Position numbers and translations under genes: made by a program. This document shows, in pieces, positions 15,514 to 23,279 of a stretch of 27,382 nucleotides of DNA. The stretch spans positions 1-27,382 of the forward strand of contig CAAFYG010000002.1 in the NCBI GenBank assembly GCA_900767195.1. Reading direction: 5' to 3'. Under the pieces are notes generated by a model. That model made no database searches. It worked only from the letters and a program-made list of their open reading frames with translations, and was not told the origin of the DNA. The stretch is from Clostridia bacterium. GTDB taxonomy: Bacteria; Bacillota; Clostridia; Christensenellales; Borkfalkiaceae. The stretch's first letter is position 1. The number at the start of each line of letters is the position of its first letter.

Positions 15514-17748
15514 TCATTCGGCTACGCCGAACGTGATCCGCCGCGTGTAGAAATTCACGTCCGTCACTTTTACGCGCACCTTTTCACCGAGAGCGTAGCT
15601 TTTTCTGCCGCCTTTCAATTCGAACGTATCGGGCAGAAATACGTAGTACCCGACGAGCGAATCAAGCGGCACAAATCCCTCGATCCCGTTTTTCAGTTCC
15701 GCGAAAAAGCCGCGTTCCGTTACGCCCGAAATCACGCCGTCGAACGCCTGCCCGACATAATCGGACATATATACGGCGGCGTAAAGATCGTCTACCGCGC
15801 GTTCGGTATCGTCTGCGTTTCGTTCGGTATCGCTCGTTTTTTTCGCGGCTTCCGGGGCAAATTCTTTCAGCTTTTCGATCTGCGCTTTGCCGTTTTCGCC
15901 GGCAAGCACCGCCTTTAAGGCGCGGTGTACGAACAGATCGGGATAGCGGCGGATCGGCGAGGTGAAGTGGCAATAGCAATCGGATACGAGCGCGAAATGC
16001 TTTAAATTCTTTTCGCAATACCGCGCTTTCTGCATCGAACGCAGAGTGACTTTCGCAAGCACCTGCTCTTTCCGGCTGCCGCGCGCTTCGTTTAAAAGGG
16101 CGGCGTAGTCGGCGGGGGATACTTCTTCGTCGTTCCACTTGGGCGCGTAGCCGAGAAGCCTTGCGAACGCCTTTAAATTCGCCGCTTTTTCGGGAACGGG
16201 CGGCTCGTGAACGCGGTAGAGACACGGCGCGCCGCGTTCGCTTAAAAACCGTGCCGTCGTTTCGTTTGCCGTTACCATAAACTGCTCGATCAGGCCGCGC
16301 GAAAAAGACGGCTCGATTTCGGGAATTTCGATCGTATCGCGGTCTTTATCGTAGAAGATATGCTTTTCTTTCAGATCGAGATCGACTTCGCCTTTTTCAA
16401 TGCGCCGCGCCGCCAGAATTTCGGTGAGTTCGCGCATGGGCGCAAGGCGATCGCGCATGAGCGGGTATTGATCAAACAGCTTTTCCGCCGCTTCGCCGCC
16501 CGAAAGCATGGTATCGACTTCGTCGTACGTTAATCGGTACGTTGAGCGCACGAGCGAAGGAAAAATTTCGCTTTCAAGCACTTCGCCCGCGGCGGCGGTT
16601 GCGGCTTTGCCGTTTTCGATTTGCGCGGATTCGTTTTGCGCGGATTCGTTTTGAGCAGGCGCGCCCGAGATGAGCATTTTACAGGTGAATGCGAGCCGCG
16701 CTTCGCCTTCGTTTAACGAGCAGCAGCCGCACGAAAGCGGTTTGGGAAGCATGGGCAGCACGCGATCGGGAAAATAAACGCTCGTGCCGCGCTTAAACGC
16801 CTCTTTATCGAGTTCGCCGCCCGGAAGAACATAGTGCGAAACATCTGCAATATGCACAAAAAGAACGTAGTTTTCGCCCTGTTTTTGCACGCTTACGCCG
16901 TCGTCGATGTCGCGCGTGTCCGCGCCGTCGATCGTTACGAAAAATTCGTTTAAAAGGTTGCGGCGGGGGATAGATTCCGTTTCTAACGGCAGCGTATCGA
17001 TTTTTTCGGCGGCGACTTCTTCGGCGGCGGAAAGTACGGGATCGGGAAATTCTTCGCGCAAGCCGAACGAGCGGAGGATCGAGGTCTCTTCGGCGAAAAA
17101 ATCGTCTTCGTCGCCGAGGACTTCGGCGATTTCACCCTGCGGACACGAGCCGTAACGATACGCCGTGATTTTCGCCACCGCTTTCACCCCGCTCTTCACG
17201 TTTTTGCACGAGGCGAGGGGAATATATATTTCGGAAAAATACTTGCGCTCGTCCGGCAATAATCTGCCCGCGCGACGGTCTTTGTAAAACGTGCCGACGA
17301 TTTCCGTATAGCCGCGTTCGAGAATTTTTTCCACTTCGCCCGTAGCGCTCTCGTTTTCGCCGCGCTTTACGATTTTTACAAGCACCCTGTCTTTATGCAT
17401 CGCGCCGTGCATGTATTTGGCGGGAATGAAAATATCGCGCGGGGTTTCCGGCGTTTCGGCGGCGGCATTGTTTTTGTCTGCGAAGTCGATTGCGGGGTCG
17501 GGCGTGAAGAACGCGAAGCCTTTTTCGTTGCCCGTGAGAACGCCTTCGTACAGCGCGGGGCGGGCAAGGGAATACAAGCCGTTGTTATTATCGAGTTCGC
17601 CTTGCGCCGTAAGACGGGCGAGCAGAGAAAGAAACGTTTTGCGGTTGTGCGGCGGCACGCCGGCATGGCGGCGCAAAGTTTCCGCCGTGGCGGTTTCCGC
17701 CGAAGATAAAAAGCGTTTGATACGCTCTTCGATTGAGCTTTTTTGCAT
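15514..17748 (-). CDS. rnr: Ribonuclease R (3'-5' exoribonuclease)
   Basis: 744 residues. The layout is an N-terminal winged-helix segment (1-60), two cold-shock-like domains (about 65-230), the RNB catalytic domain with the metal-binding TRDIDDGVSV near residue 285, and a C-terminal S1 domain (VGQAFDGVISGVTERGFFAEL). It degrades structured RNA and, with SmpB and tmRNA, faulty mRNA. In the RNB domain, after AFTCKMLISG, there is an extra low-complexity loop of about 25 residues containing NESAQNESAQ, made by a 15-base tandem repeat at 16621-16650; the catalytic residues are unaffected. The ribosome site (AGGTAG) is weak. The gene lies between secG and smpB, a common order. Confidence 0.95.
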   Translation of the reverse strand: MQKSSIEERIKRFLSSAETATAETLRRHAGVPPHNRKTFLSLLARLTAQGELDNNNGLYSLARPALYEGVLTGNEKGFAFFTPDPAIDFADKNNAAAETPETPRDIFIPAKYMHGAMHKDRVLVKIVKRGENESATGEVEKILERGYTEIVGTFYKDRRAGRLLPDERKYFSEIYIPLASCKNVKSGVKAVAKITAYRYGSCPQGEIAEVLGDEDDFFAEETSILRSFGLREEFPDPVLSAAEEVAAEKIDTLPLETESIPRRNLLNEFFVTIDGADTRDIDDGVSVQKQGENYVLFVHIADVSHYVLPGGELDKEAFKRGTSVYFPDRVLPMLPKPLSCGCCSLNEGEARLAFTCKMLISGAPAQNESAQNESAQIENGKAATAAAGEVLESEIFPSLVRSTYRLTYDEVDTMLSGGEAAEKLFDQYPLMRDRLAPMRELTEILAARRIEKGEVDLDLKEKHIFYDKDRDTIEIPEIEPSFSRGLIEQFMVTANETTARFLSERGAPCLYRVHEPPVPEKAANLKAFARLLGYAPKWNDEEVSPADYAALLNEARGSRKEQVLAKVTLRSMQKARYCEKNLKHFALVSDCYCHFTSPIRRYPDLFVHRALKAVLAGENGKAQIEKLKEFAPEAAKKTSDTERNADDTERAVDDLYAAVYMSDYVGQAFDGVISGVTERGFFAELKNGIEGFVPLDSLVGYYVFLPDTFELKGGRKSYALGEKVRVKVTDVNFYTRRITFGVAE
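16621..16650 (-). repeat. 15-bp tandem repeat inside rnr
   Basis: Two exact copies of a 15-base unit (16621-16635, 16636-16650) encode the repeated NESAQ in a surface loop of RNase R. The number of copies could vary between strains without changing frame. Confidence 0.9.
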
Positions 17749-17801
17749 AATACTACCTGGAAAAGATTTCGCTTTCGCGCGGGGGCGAAAAGAACGGGCG
17801 A

Positions 17802-17838
17802 ATTTAAAACAAAAGGCGGCTTAAAAAGATAAGCCGCC
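17802..17838 (-). terminator. Terminator-like hairpin between secG and rnr
   Basis: Perfect 9-bp stem GGCGGCTTA/TAAGCCGCC (17815-17838, loop of six) followed on the minus strand by TTTTGTTTT. It probably ends part of the secG transcripts and lowers rnr-smpB expression. Confidence 0.8.
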
Positions 17839-17886
17839 GTAAAAATTCCTTACTTACAACCTTTGAAACGCCGCTTTGCCGCCCGA

Positions 17887-18192
17887 TTACCAAGGCAACT
17901 GCTGCACCACGAAGAACGCGGTGGAGAACACGGCGAGAACAACAAGGCAGATCCACGTCCATTTTTTCATTCTCGATTCGATGGACTTGCCCTTGTTTTT
18001 GCCGAAGAACGTTTCGCCCGAGCCGCCGAGCGCGTCGATACCCGTGGAGTTCGCGGGTTGAAGCAATACCAGAATAATCGCTACGATGGCGGCAATGCCC
18101 ATAAGCGCGATTAAAATAAAGCTCGTTAAACGATACGCCGCATACGATGCGGCATCGGTGGTGGGGGCAAGCAATGCAAATAAATTCGACAT
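17887..18192 (-). CDS. secG: Preprotein translocase subunit SecG
   Basis: 101 residues with two membrane segments (SFILIALMGIAAIVAIILVLL and TWICLVVLAVFSTAFFVVQ) separated by a loop with GGSGETFFGKNKGKSIESRMKK, which is typical of SecG. It is the small subunit of the SecYEG channel and supports protein export. I chose the ATG at 18192 because AAGGAAG lies nine bases upstream; a longer reading to 18291 would run through the promoter region. It heads the secG-rnr-smpB group. Confidence 0.95.
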   Translation of the reverse strand: MSNLFALLAPTTDAASYAAYRLTSFILIALMGIAAIVAIILVLLQPANSTGIDALGGSGETFFGKNKGKSIESRMKKWTWICLVVLAVFSTAFFVVQQLPW

Positions 18193-18270
18193 GGCTGATT
18201 TCTTCCTTAAATAAACTGTTTTTTGCCGTATTTGCGGCGATTTTGCGGTGCGCTTTTTGCGCCGCAGTAC

Positions 18271-18325
18271 ATCGGAAAAATCCGATAGCACGTAAGATTA
18301 TAGCATACAATCGGATTTTTCGCAA
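18271..18325 (-). promoter_or_regulatory. Promoter and 5' hairpin of the secG-rnr-smpB operon
   Basis: On the minus strand TTGCGA (18325-18320), 17 bases, TATAAT (18302-18297). The predicted RNA would begin near 18290 and immediately contain ATCGGA-AAAA-TCCGAT as a hairpin (18271-18286), followed by a GC-rich hairpin near 18245-18266. Such a leader could protect the mRNA end. Confidence 0.7.
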
Positions 18326-18371
18326 CCTTTTTTATCGCGTTTTCGGCGATTTTCGCAAGATTTTTTGCGTT

Positions 18372-19946
18372 TTAGCGGATTAAAAGCGATTTTCCCGTCA
18401 TTTTCGCGGGTTGTTTCAAGCCCATTACGTCAAGAAGAGTGGGCGCGAGATCGGCAAGCACGCCGCCTTCGCGAAGCTTCGCGTTTTTCAGCTCGTTGCT
18501 TACGAGAATTACCGGCACGGGGTTTGTGGTGTGCTGCGTGAACGGCGTTTTGCCGTCGTCCGCGATCATCTCGTCGGCATTGCCGTGGTCGGCGGTGACA
18601 AGCGCCGCGCCGCCCATTTCAAGAATTTTATCCACAACCTTTTTCACACATTCGTCTACCACGTGTACGGCTTTCACCGCCGCGCTCATCACGCCCGTAT
18701 GCCCCACCATATCGCAGTTGGCGAAGTTTAAAATCATTACGTCGTACTCGCCCGTGGAAAGCTCTTTTAAAACGCGGTCGGTGACGAGATACGCGCTCAT
18801 TTCCGGCTGCAGATCGTAGGTAGCCACCTTGGGCGAAGGAATCACGATGCGCGTTTCGCCCGGCACGGGCGCTTCGATTTTCGCGTTGAAGAAGAACGTG
18901 ACGTGCGCGTATTTTTCCGTTTCGGCAATGTGCAGCTGTTTCATGCCGAGCGAAGATATATACTGCGGCAGGGTATCGTCGATTTCGTCCGGCGGGAACG
19001 CCACGCCCACGTTTTTAAACGACGCGTCGTATGTGGCAAACCCCACGTATACGGGGGCGAGATAACCCGTTTTTCTTTCGAAACCGAGCGTTGCGCCCGT
19101 TTTCGGATCGGCGAAGGGGAACGTTTCCTGCGAGAACATGCGCGTGATCTGGCGCGCTCTGTCCGGGCGGAAGTTGAAGCAGATGATGCCGTCGCCCTTT
19201 TCTACGAGCGCGATCGGCTTGCCGCCTTTCGTGAGCGTGACGGGAACGACGAATTCGTCGGTGACGCCTTCGGCATAGCTCTTTTTTATCGCTGCTTCCG
19301 CGCTGCCTTCGAACGTGTGCGCCTTGCCTTCGGTGAGCGCTTCGTACGCCTTTTCTTCGCGATCCCAGTTGTTGTCGCGATCCATGGCGTAGTATCTGCC
19401 CGAAACGGACGCGATTACGCCGAAATGAAGCTCGTTGAGCTTATTCTGAAGTTCGTGCAGAAATTCCGCGCCCGAGGTGGGGGGGACGTCGCGCCCGTCG
19501 GTGAAAGCGTGGATATACACGTTTTCAAGCCCTTCTTTTTTTGCCATTTCCACGAGCGCGTAAAGGTGTTCGGTGTGGCTGTGTACGCCGCCGGTGGAAA
19601 CAAGTCCCCACAGGTGCAGTTTCTTGCCGTTTTCTTTTGCGTAGCGCATTACGCGAAGAAGTTCGGGGTTTTTGAAAAATTCGCCGTCGCGGATTTCTTT
19701 CGTGATTTTCGTGAGATCCTGATACACGATTCTGCCCGCGCCGATATTCAGATGCCCCACTTCGGAATTGCCCATCTGCCCGTCCGGCAGTCCTACGGAC
19801 ATGCCGCTTGCGCCGAGCGTGGACGAAGGATACTCTTTTTCGAGTTCGGTGACGTTTTTGCTGCCGTCGGCATACACGGCGTTGCCATCGTGTTTGGGGT
19901 TTAAGCCGTAGCCGTCCATGATGATTATAGCGTAAGGTTTTTTCAT
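18372..19946 (-). CDS. gpmI: 2,3-bisphosphoglycerate-independent phosphoglycerate mutase
   Basis: 524 residues, normal length. It interconverts 3- and 2-phosphoglycerate in glycolysis using two metal ions (Mn in Firmicutes). Motifs are IIMDGYGLN at the start, GNSEVGHLNIGAGR with the nucleophile Ser, FTDGRDVPPTS, SVSGRYYAMDRDNNW, FNFRPDRARQITR, NFANCDMVGHTG and LVTADHGNADEM. The ATG at 19946 has AAGGAAC nine bases ahead. A longer in-frame reading to 20141 is composed of intergenic repeat sequence and was not used. It follows tpiA after a 440-base repeat-rich gap. Confidence 0.97.
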   Translation of the reverse strand: MKKPYAIIIMDGYGLNPKHDGNAVYADGSKNVTELEKEYPSSTLGASGMSVGLPDGQMGNSEVGHLNIGAGRIVYQDLTKITKEIRDGEFFKNPELLRVMRYAKENGKKLHLWGLVSTGGVHSHTEHLYALVEMAKKEGLENVYIHAFTDGRDVPPTSGAEFLHELQNKLNELHFGVIASVSGRYYAMDRDNNWDREEKAYEALTEGKAHTFEGSAEAAIKKSYAEGVTDEFVVPVTLTKGGKPIALVEKGDGIICFNFRPDRARQITRMFSQETFPFADPKTGATLGFERKTGYLAPVYVGFATYDASFKNVGVAFPPDEIDDTLPQYISSLGMKQLHIAETEKYAHVTFFFNAKIEAPVPGETRIVIPSPKVATYDLQPEMSAYLVTDRVLKELSTGEYDVMILNFANCDMVGHTGVMSAAVKAVHVVDECVKKVVDKILEMGGAALVTADHGNADEMIADDGKTPFTQHTTNPVPVILVSNELKNAKLREGGVLADLAPTLLDVMGLKQPAKMTGKSLLIR

Positions 19947-20018
19947 TGACTTTGTTCCTTTTAATTCGTTGGCGCGTTCCATAGACTTCGCAATACTTTG
20001 TCGTCTTTGCGTTTTTGC

Positions 20019-20240
20019 TTGGTCATTTACTATTTGTAAACTCCCTGCGCAAAAGCCGCAGACTTCGCGTCTTGCTCGTCTCTGAAACGCGCGCGTAGTT
20101 GATTTGCACCCGCGTGGCGTGCCGCCTTGGTCATTTACCATTTGTAAATTCCCGTCGTCGGTACTCGCGCTTCGCGTCTTGCTTGCTGCTGACGCGGGGG
20201 AAAATTTGAGTTTGAGTTTTTTTGCGCCTGCGCGCGTAGT
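20019..20240. repeat. Imperfect tandem repeat between tpiA and gpmI
   Basis: TTGGTCATTTAC followed by a YATTTGTAAA half occurs at 20019-20040 and 20127-20148 (108 bases apart). Both copies are followed by related CTTCGCGTCTTGCT stretches and a CGCGCGTAGTTGA box (near 20090 and 20230). TTTAC/GTAAA forms a small hairpin in each copy. On the minus strand the copies read in one frame, which gives a false N-terminal extension to gpmI. I see no gene in 19947-20388. Confidence 0.7.
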
Positions 20241-20277
20241 TGAGAGTGATTAATAAGGCTTTTATCCCCTCATCCGT

Positions 20278-20391
20278 CAAGGCTACGCCTTGCCACCTTC
20301 CCCCAAGGGGGAAGGCTTAGGGGGGCAAAGGCAGTATGCTGCTTTCAAATGCCGAAGTTTCAGTCCGCTACGAGACAGGCTGTGCCTGTTA
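20278..20391. repeat. Reduced copy of the structured repeat family, 3' of tpiA
   Basis: CAAGGC-TAC-GCCTTG (20278-20292) and CCTTCCCCC-AA-GGGGGAAGG (20296-20315) are the same hairpin pair that opens the array at 14656. ACAGGC-TGT-GCCTGT (20375-20389) touches the tpiA stop codon. These could act as terminator or processing stems for tpiA, but no T-run follows on the minus strand. Confidence 0.65.
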
Positions 20392-21135
20392 TTTATCGTA
20401 GTTTACGATTGCCGAGAAGTCCGGCGCTTTCAAGGACGCGCCGCCGATTAAGCCGCCGTCGATCTCTTCCTGCGCCATCAGCTCTTTGCAGTTGCCCGCA
20501 TTCATGCTGCCGCCGTACTGAATACGCGTTTTCGCCGCGCATTTCTCGCAGAACAGTTCCCCGAGCGTTTTACGGATATACCCGATCGTTTCGTTCGCCT
20601 GCGCCGCCGTTGCCGTTTTGCCCGTGCCGATCGCCCATACCGGTTCGTACGCGATCACGAGCTTCGTGAGATCTTCCACGCCTTTCAGCCCTTCTTCAAG
20701 CTGACGGTGCAGCACGTTTTCCGTCTTGCCCGTTTCTCTCTCTTCGAGCGTTTCGCCCACGCAGACGATAGGGGTAAGCCCCGCATTCAACGCGGTGAGC
20801 GTTCTCTTGTTTACGGTTTCGTCTGTTTCGCCGAAGTACTGGCGGCGTTCGCTATGCCCGATAATCACGTACTCTACGCCGTACTCTTTCAGCATCGCCG
20901 CCGAAATCTCGCCCGTGTACGCGCCTTTTTCCGCAAAATGCACGTTTTCCGCGCCAAGGTGAATGTTCGTGCCTTTCAACGCTTCCGATACCGCCGGAAT
21001 GTCGATGGCGGGAACGCATACCACCACGTCGCAAGTCGCTTCCGCTACAAGCGGCGCGATCGCTTTTACGAGCGCAACGCCCTGAGACGCCGTGTTGTTC
21101 ATCTTCCAGTTGCCTGCTATGATTGCTTTTCTCAT
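20389..21135 (-). CDS. tpiA: Triosephosphate isomerase
   Basis: 248 residues, normal length. It interconverts glyceraldehyde 3-phosphate and dihydroxyacetone phosphate. Catalytic signatures are all present: AGNWKMNN (Lys), IIGHSERRQYFGE (His), AYEPVWAIGTGKTA (Glu), and the C-terminal phosphate-binding YGGSMNAGN and DGGLIGGASL. A GGAG site lies upstream of the ATG. It follows pgk by 95 bases that include an ATTCCGC/GCGGAAT hairpin, possibly an mRNA processing stem. Confidence 0.98.
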   Translation of the reverse strand: MRKAIIAGNWKMNNTASQGVALVKAIAPLVAEATCDVVVCVPAIDIPAVSEALKGTNIHLGAENVHFAEKGAYTGEISAAMLKEYGVEYVIIGHSERRQYFGETDETVNKRTLTALNAGLTPIVCVGETLEERETGKTENVLHRQLEEGLKGVEDLTKLVIAYEPVWAIGTGKTATAAQANETIGYIRKTLGELFCEKCAAKTRIQYGGSMNAGNCKELMAQEEIDGGLIGGASLKAPDFSAIVNYDK

Positions 21136-21230
21136 TGTTTTTTATCTCCGTTTAATTCGTTAATTCATGCGTTTAATCGTGACAATTCCGCCCCTTTCTT
21201 TCGGAAAAGAGCGGAATATCGATTTTTTGT

Positions 21231-22550
21231 TTAGTCTTTGTCGTTCAGGCACGCGATGCCGGGAAGCACTTTGCCTTCGAACAGTTCGAGCGAAGCGCCG
21301 CCGCCCGTCGAGATATGCGTCATTTTATCCGCATAGCCGAGCTGCTGCACCGCCGCCGCGGAATCGCCGCCGCCGATAATCGTGGTGGCTTTGCCGTATA
21401 CGTTTGCAAGCGCCTGCGCCATCGCTTTCGTTCCCGCCGCAAGCGTGGGGTTCTCGAATACGCCCATAGGGCCGTTCCAGATGATCGACTTCGCGTTCGC
21501 GATTTCGTTTGCGAAAAGTTTGCGCGTTTCAGGGCCGATGTCAAGCCCCATTTTGTCTGCGGGGATCTTATCGGAAGGCACGACTTCGGTGGCGATTTCC
21601 GCGTCGATCGGGTCGGGGAAAGAAGCGGCAACCACCGTATCTACGGGCAGAAGCAGTTTCTTGCCGAGCGATTTCGCTTTGGCGAGCATTTCTTTGCAGT
21701 ACTCGATTTTTTCGTCGTCTACAAGCGAAGTGCCGATTTCGCCGCCCTGCGCTTTGATAAAGGTGTACGCCATGCCGCCGCCGATGATCAGGGTATCGCA
21801 TTTTTCAAGCAGGTTGGAAATTACGCCGAGCTTATCCGCAACTTTCGCGCCGCCCAAAATCGCCACGAACGGACGGGCGGGGTGTTCCAGCGTATCCGCC
21901 ATGACGGTGAGTTCCTTTTCGATCAGGAAGCCGCAAACCGCCGTTTTCACAAGCCCCGCTTCCACGATGCCCGCGGTGGAGGCGTGCGAACGGTGCGCCG
22001 TACCGAACGCGTCGTTTACGTATACGTCGGCATACGAGGCAAGGGCGTTCATGAATTCGGGCGTTTTCTTCTCTTCGCCCTTGTGGAAACGCAGGTTTTC
22101 GAGAAGCACGCATTCGCCGTCTTTCAGCGCCGCAACCTTGGCTTTCGCGTCTTCGCCGATCACGTCTTTCGCGAACGTGACTTTGCCGCCGAGCAGCTCG
22201 TTGAGACGAGCCGCCACGGGCGCAAGCGTAAGCTTTTTCACGTCTTTCTTCGCCTTTTCGAGCGCTTCGGCGGTGGCTGCCGCCTGCTCGGCTTCGGGAA
22301 GGGCGGCGATCTTCGCCTTTTCTTTCTTATTCAGCTCGAGCTTTTCGTCGAATACGTTGTGCGGCTTGCCCATGTGCGAGCAAAGTACCACTTTCGCGCC
22401 GTGATCCATTAAATACTTAATGGTGGGAAGCGCGCCCTGAATACGGTTTTCGTCGGTGATTACGCCGTCTTTCATGGGTACGTTGAAGTCGCAGCGGACA
22501 AGGACTTTTTTGCCCTTGACGTCGATGTCTCTTATGGTTTTCTTGTTCAT
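21231..22550 (-). CDS. pgk: Phosphoglycerate kinase
   Basis: 439 residues. It makes ATP and 3-phosphoglycerate from 1,3-bisphosphoglycerate. Motifs are KKVLVRCDFNVPM, ENRIQGALPTIKYL, LLENLRFHKGEEK, YVNDAFGTAHRSHAS, FVAILGGAKVADKLGV, IIGGGMAYTF, NGPMGVFE and the GGGDSAAA nucleotide loop. It is about 40 residues longer than usual because of a charged, Ala/Lys/Glu-rich insert at residues 65-107, between CSHMGKPHN and LTLAPVA. The start at 22550 has GGAG ahead; a longer reading to 22622 would cross the promoter. It leads the pgk-tpiA-gpmI set. No gapA or eno gene is in the window. Confidence 0.97.
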   Translation of the reverse strand: MNKKTIRDIDVKGKKVLVRCDFNVPMKDGVITDENRIQGALPTIKYLMDHGAKVVLCSHMGKPHNVFDEKLELNKKEKAKIAALPEAEQAAATAEALEKAKKDVKKLTLAPVAARLNELLGGKVTFAKDVIGEDAKAKVAALKDGECVLLENLRFHKGEEKKTPEFMNALASYADVYVNDAFGTAHRSHASTAGIVEAGLVKTAVCGFLIEKELTVMADTLEHPARPFVAILGGAKVADKLGVISNLLEKCDTLIIGGGMAYTFIKAQGGEIGTSLVDDEKIEYCKEMLAKAKSLGKKLLLPVDTVVAASFPDPIDAEIATEVVPSDKIPADKMGLDIGPETRKLFANEIANAKSIIWNGPMGVFENPTLAAGTKAMAQALANVYGKATTIIGGGDSAAAVQQLGYADKMTHISTGGGASLELFEGKVLPGIACLNDKD

Positions 22551-22592
22551 AATGTGGAATTCTCCTTGGACGTTATTTTTTCGTACGAATAT

Positions 22593-22622
22593 ATAATAAC
22601 CCTTTTTCGGGGGATTTGTCAA
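22593..22622 (-). promoter_or_regulatory. Promoter of pgk-tpiA-gpmI
   Basis: On the minus strand TTGACA (22622-22617), 18 bases, TATTAT (22598-22593), about 45 bases upstream of the pgk start. Confidence 0.7.
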
Positions 22623-22805
22623 CTTTTTGGGAAAAATTTTTCGAAAATTTAACGATTTTTTTATTTTGGGGCTGGTTTGGGGGTAAATTTCGGAGCGATT
22701 TTCGTGAAACTTTCGGGGTGGCTTCCGGGAAACTTGCGGGAAGCGGAGCGTGCGGGCGGGGCGTTGCCGTTTTTATATGACACATTTTGGCGGGATTGTG
22801 AATTT

Positions 22806-22847
22806 GCTTGCAAAATGCTTGCAAAATAAAAATGAGGGTGATATAAT
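22806..22847 (+). promoter_or_regulatory. Promoter overlapped by an 11-bp tandem repeat
   Basis: TTGCAA (22819-22824), 17 bases, TATAAT (22842-22847). GCTTGCAAAAT is present twice in tandem (22806-22816, 22817-22827), the second copy covering the -35 box, which suggests an operator. It would drive the short ORF at 22887. Confidence 0.6.
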
Positions 22848-22886
22848 ATAGGAAAAATTATTGAATAATGCGAAAAAGGAAGGTTT

Positions 22887-22928
22887 ATGTTCCATAGGGA
22901 GAACAAAAACAAAAAGCGGACGCGCTGA
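22887..22928 (+). pseudogene. 13-codon ORF with full expression signals; possible interrupted gene
   Basis: A promoter at 22819-22847 and an AAGGAAGG site precede ATG at 22887, but the frame reads only MFHRENKNKKRTR before TGA. Sequence composition changes from GC-rich to AT-rich right after it. The simplest reading is the 5' end of a gene cut by the insertion of the following AT-rich DNA; a true small basic peptide is the alternative. The rest of 22551-23056 shows no other gene. Confidence 0.4.
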
Positions 22929-23056
22929 AACGGACAAGCCAAATTAAATAAAGAGTGATTGAATTACTTGAGAACGAGTAAATAGGGTTGAAAAATTCAG
23001 AATATTACGCTATAGTATACTTTGAATCAATTTCTAGTAAAAATTTCCAAAATCTA

Positions 23057-23085
23057 TTGACAATATTTGATGTTTGTGATATAAT
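23057..23085 (+). promoter_or_regulatory. Consensus sigma-A promoter of the toxin-like operon
   Basis: TTGACA (23057-23062), 17 bases, TATAAT (23080-23085): a perfect match to the housekeeping consensus. RNA would start near 23092, giving a leader of about 190 bases before the gene at 23280. Confidence 0.85.
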
Positions 23086-23178
23086 AAAAATGAATGAAAT
23101 TGATATTGTGAATGCAAAATGGGAGCAAATTAAAGGTCAAAGACAAATTTAGAAGTTTATATAAAGGAGGATACGCCA

Positions 23179-23196
23179 ATGTGGCAAGTGATTTAA
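23179..23196 (+). CDS. Five-codon leader peptide MWQVI
   Basis: An ideal ribosome site AAAGGAGG (23163-23170) lies eight bases before ATG TGG CAA GTG ATT TAA. The stop codon overlaps the first base of the hairpin at 23195. A strong site for so short an ORF suggests a regulatory leader. A 20-codon ORF at 23090-23152 lies upstream without a ribosome site. Confidence 0.5.
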   Translation: MWQVI

Positions 23197-23237
23197 ACAA
23201 CCTTTTTATTATAACATAAAGGGGTTGTTTTATTTTC
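23195..23237 (+). terminator. Terminator-like hairpin in the leader (attenuator candidate)
   Basis: AAACAACC (23195-23202) pairs with GGTTGTTT (23223-23230), with inner TTTAT/ATAAA pairing and a GG bulge, followed by TATTTT. It lies between the leader ORF and the gene at 23280, so a ribosome resting on the leader stop would cover the left arm and could allow read-through. Confidence 0.6.
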
Positions 23238-23279
23238 TGTGATTTTTTAGAAAATATGAAGAACGATAAGGAGTTTATT

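Noticed and set aside
18903..19904. 333-codon open frame on the plus strand
   Set aside because: Opposite gpmI, with Arg/Phe-rich shadow composition.
19947..20141. 65-residue N-terminal extension of gpmI
   Set aside because: It is made of intergenic repeats and the normal start has its own ribosome site and a typical IIMDGYG beginning.
21315..22412. 365-codon and 340-codon open frames on the plus strand
   Set aside because: Both are opposite pgk, which has every catalytic motif; the products are low-complexity shadows.
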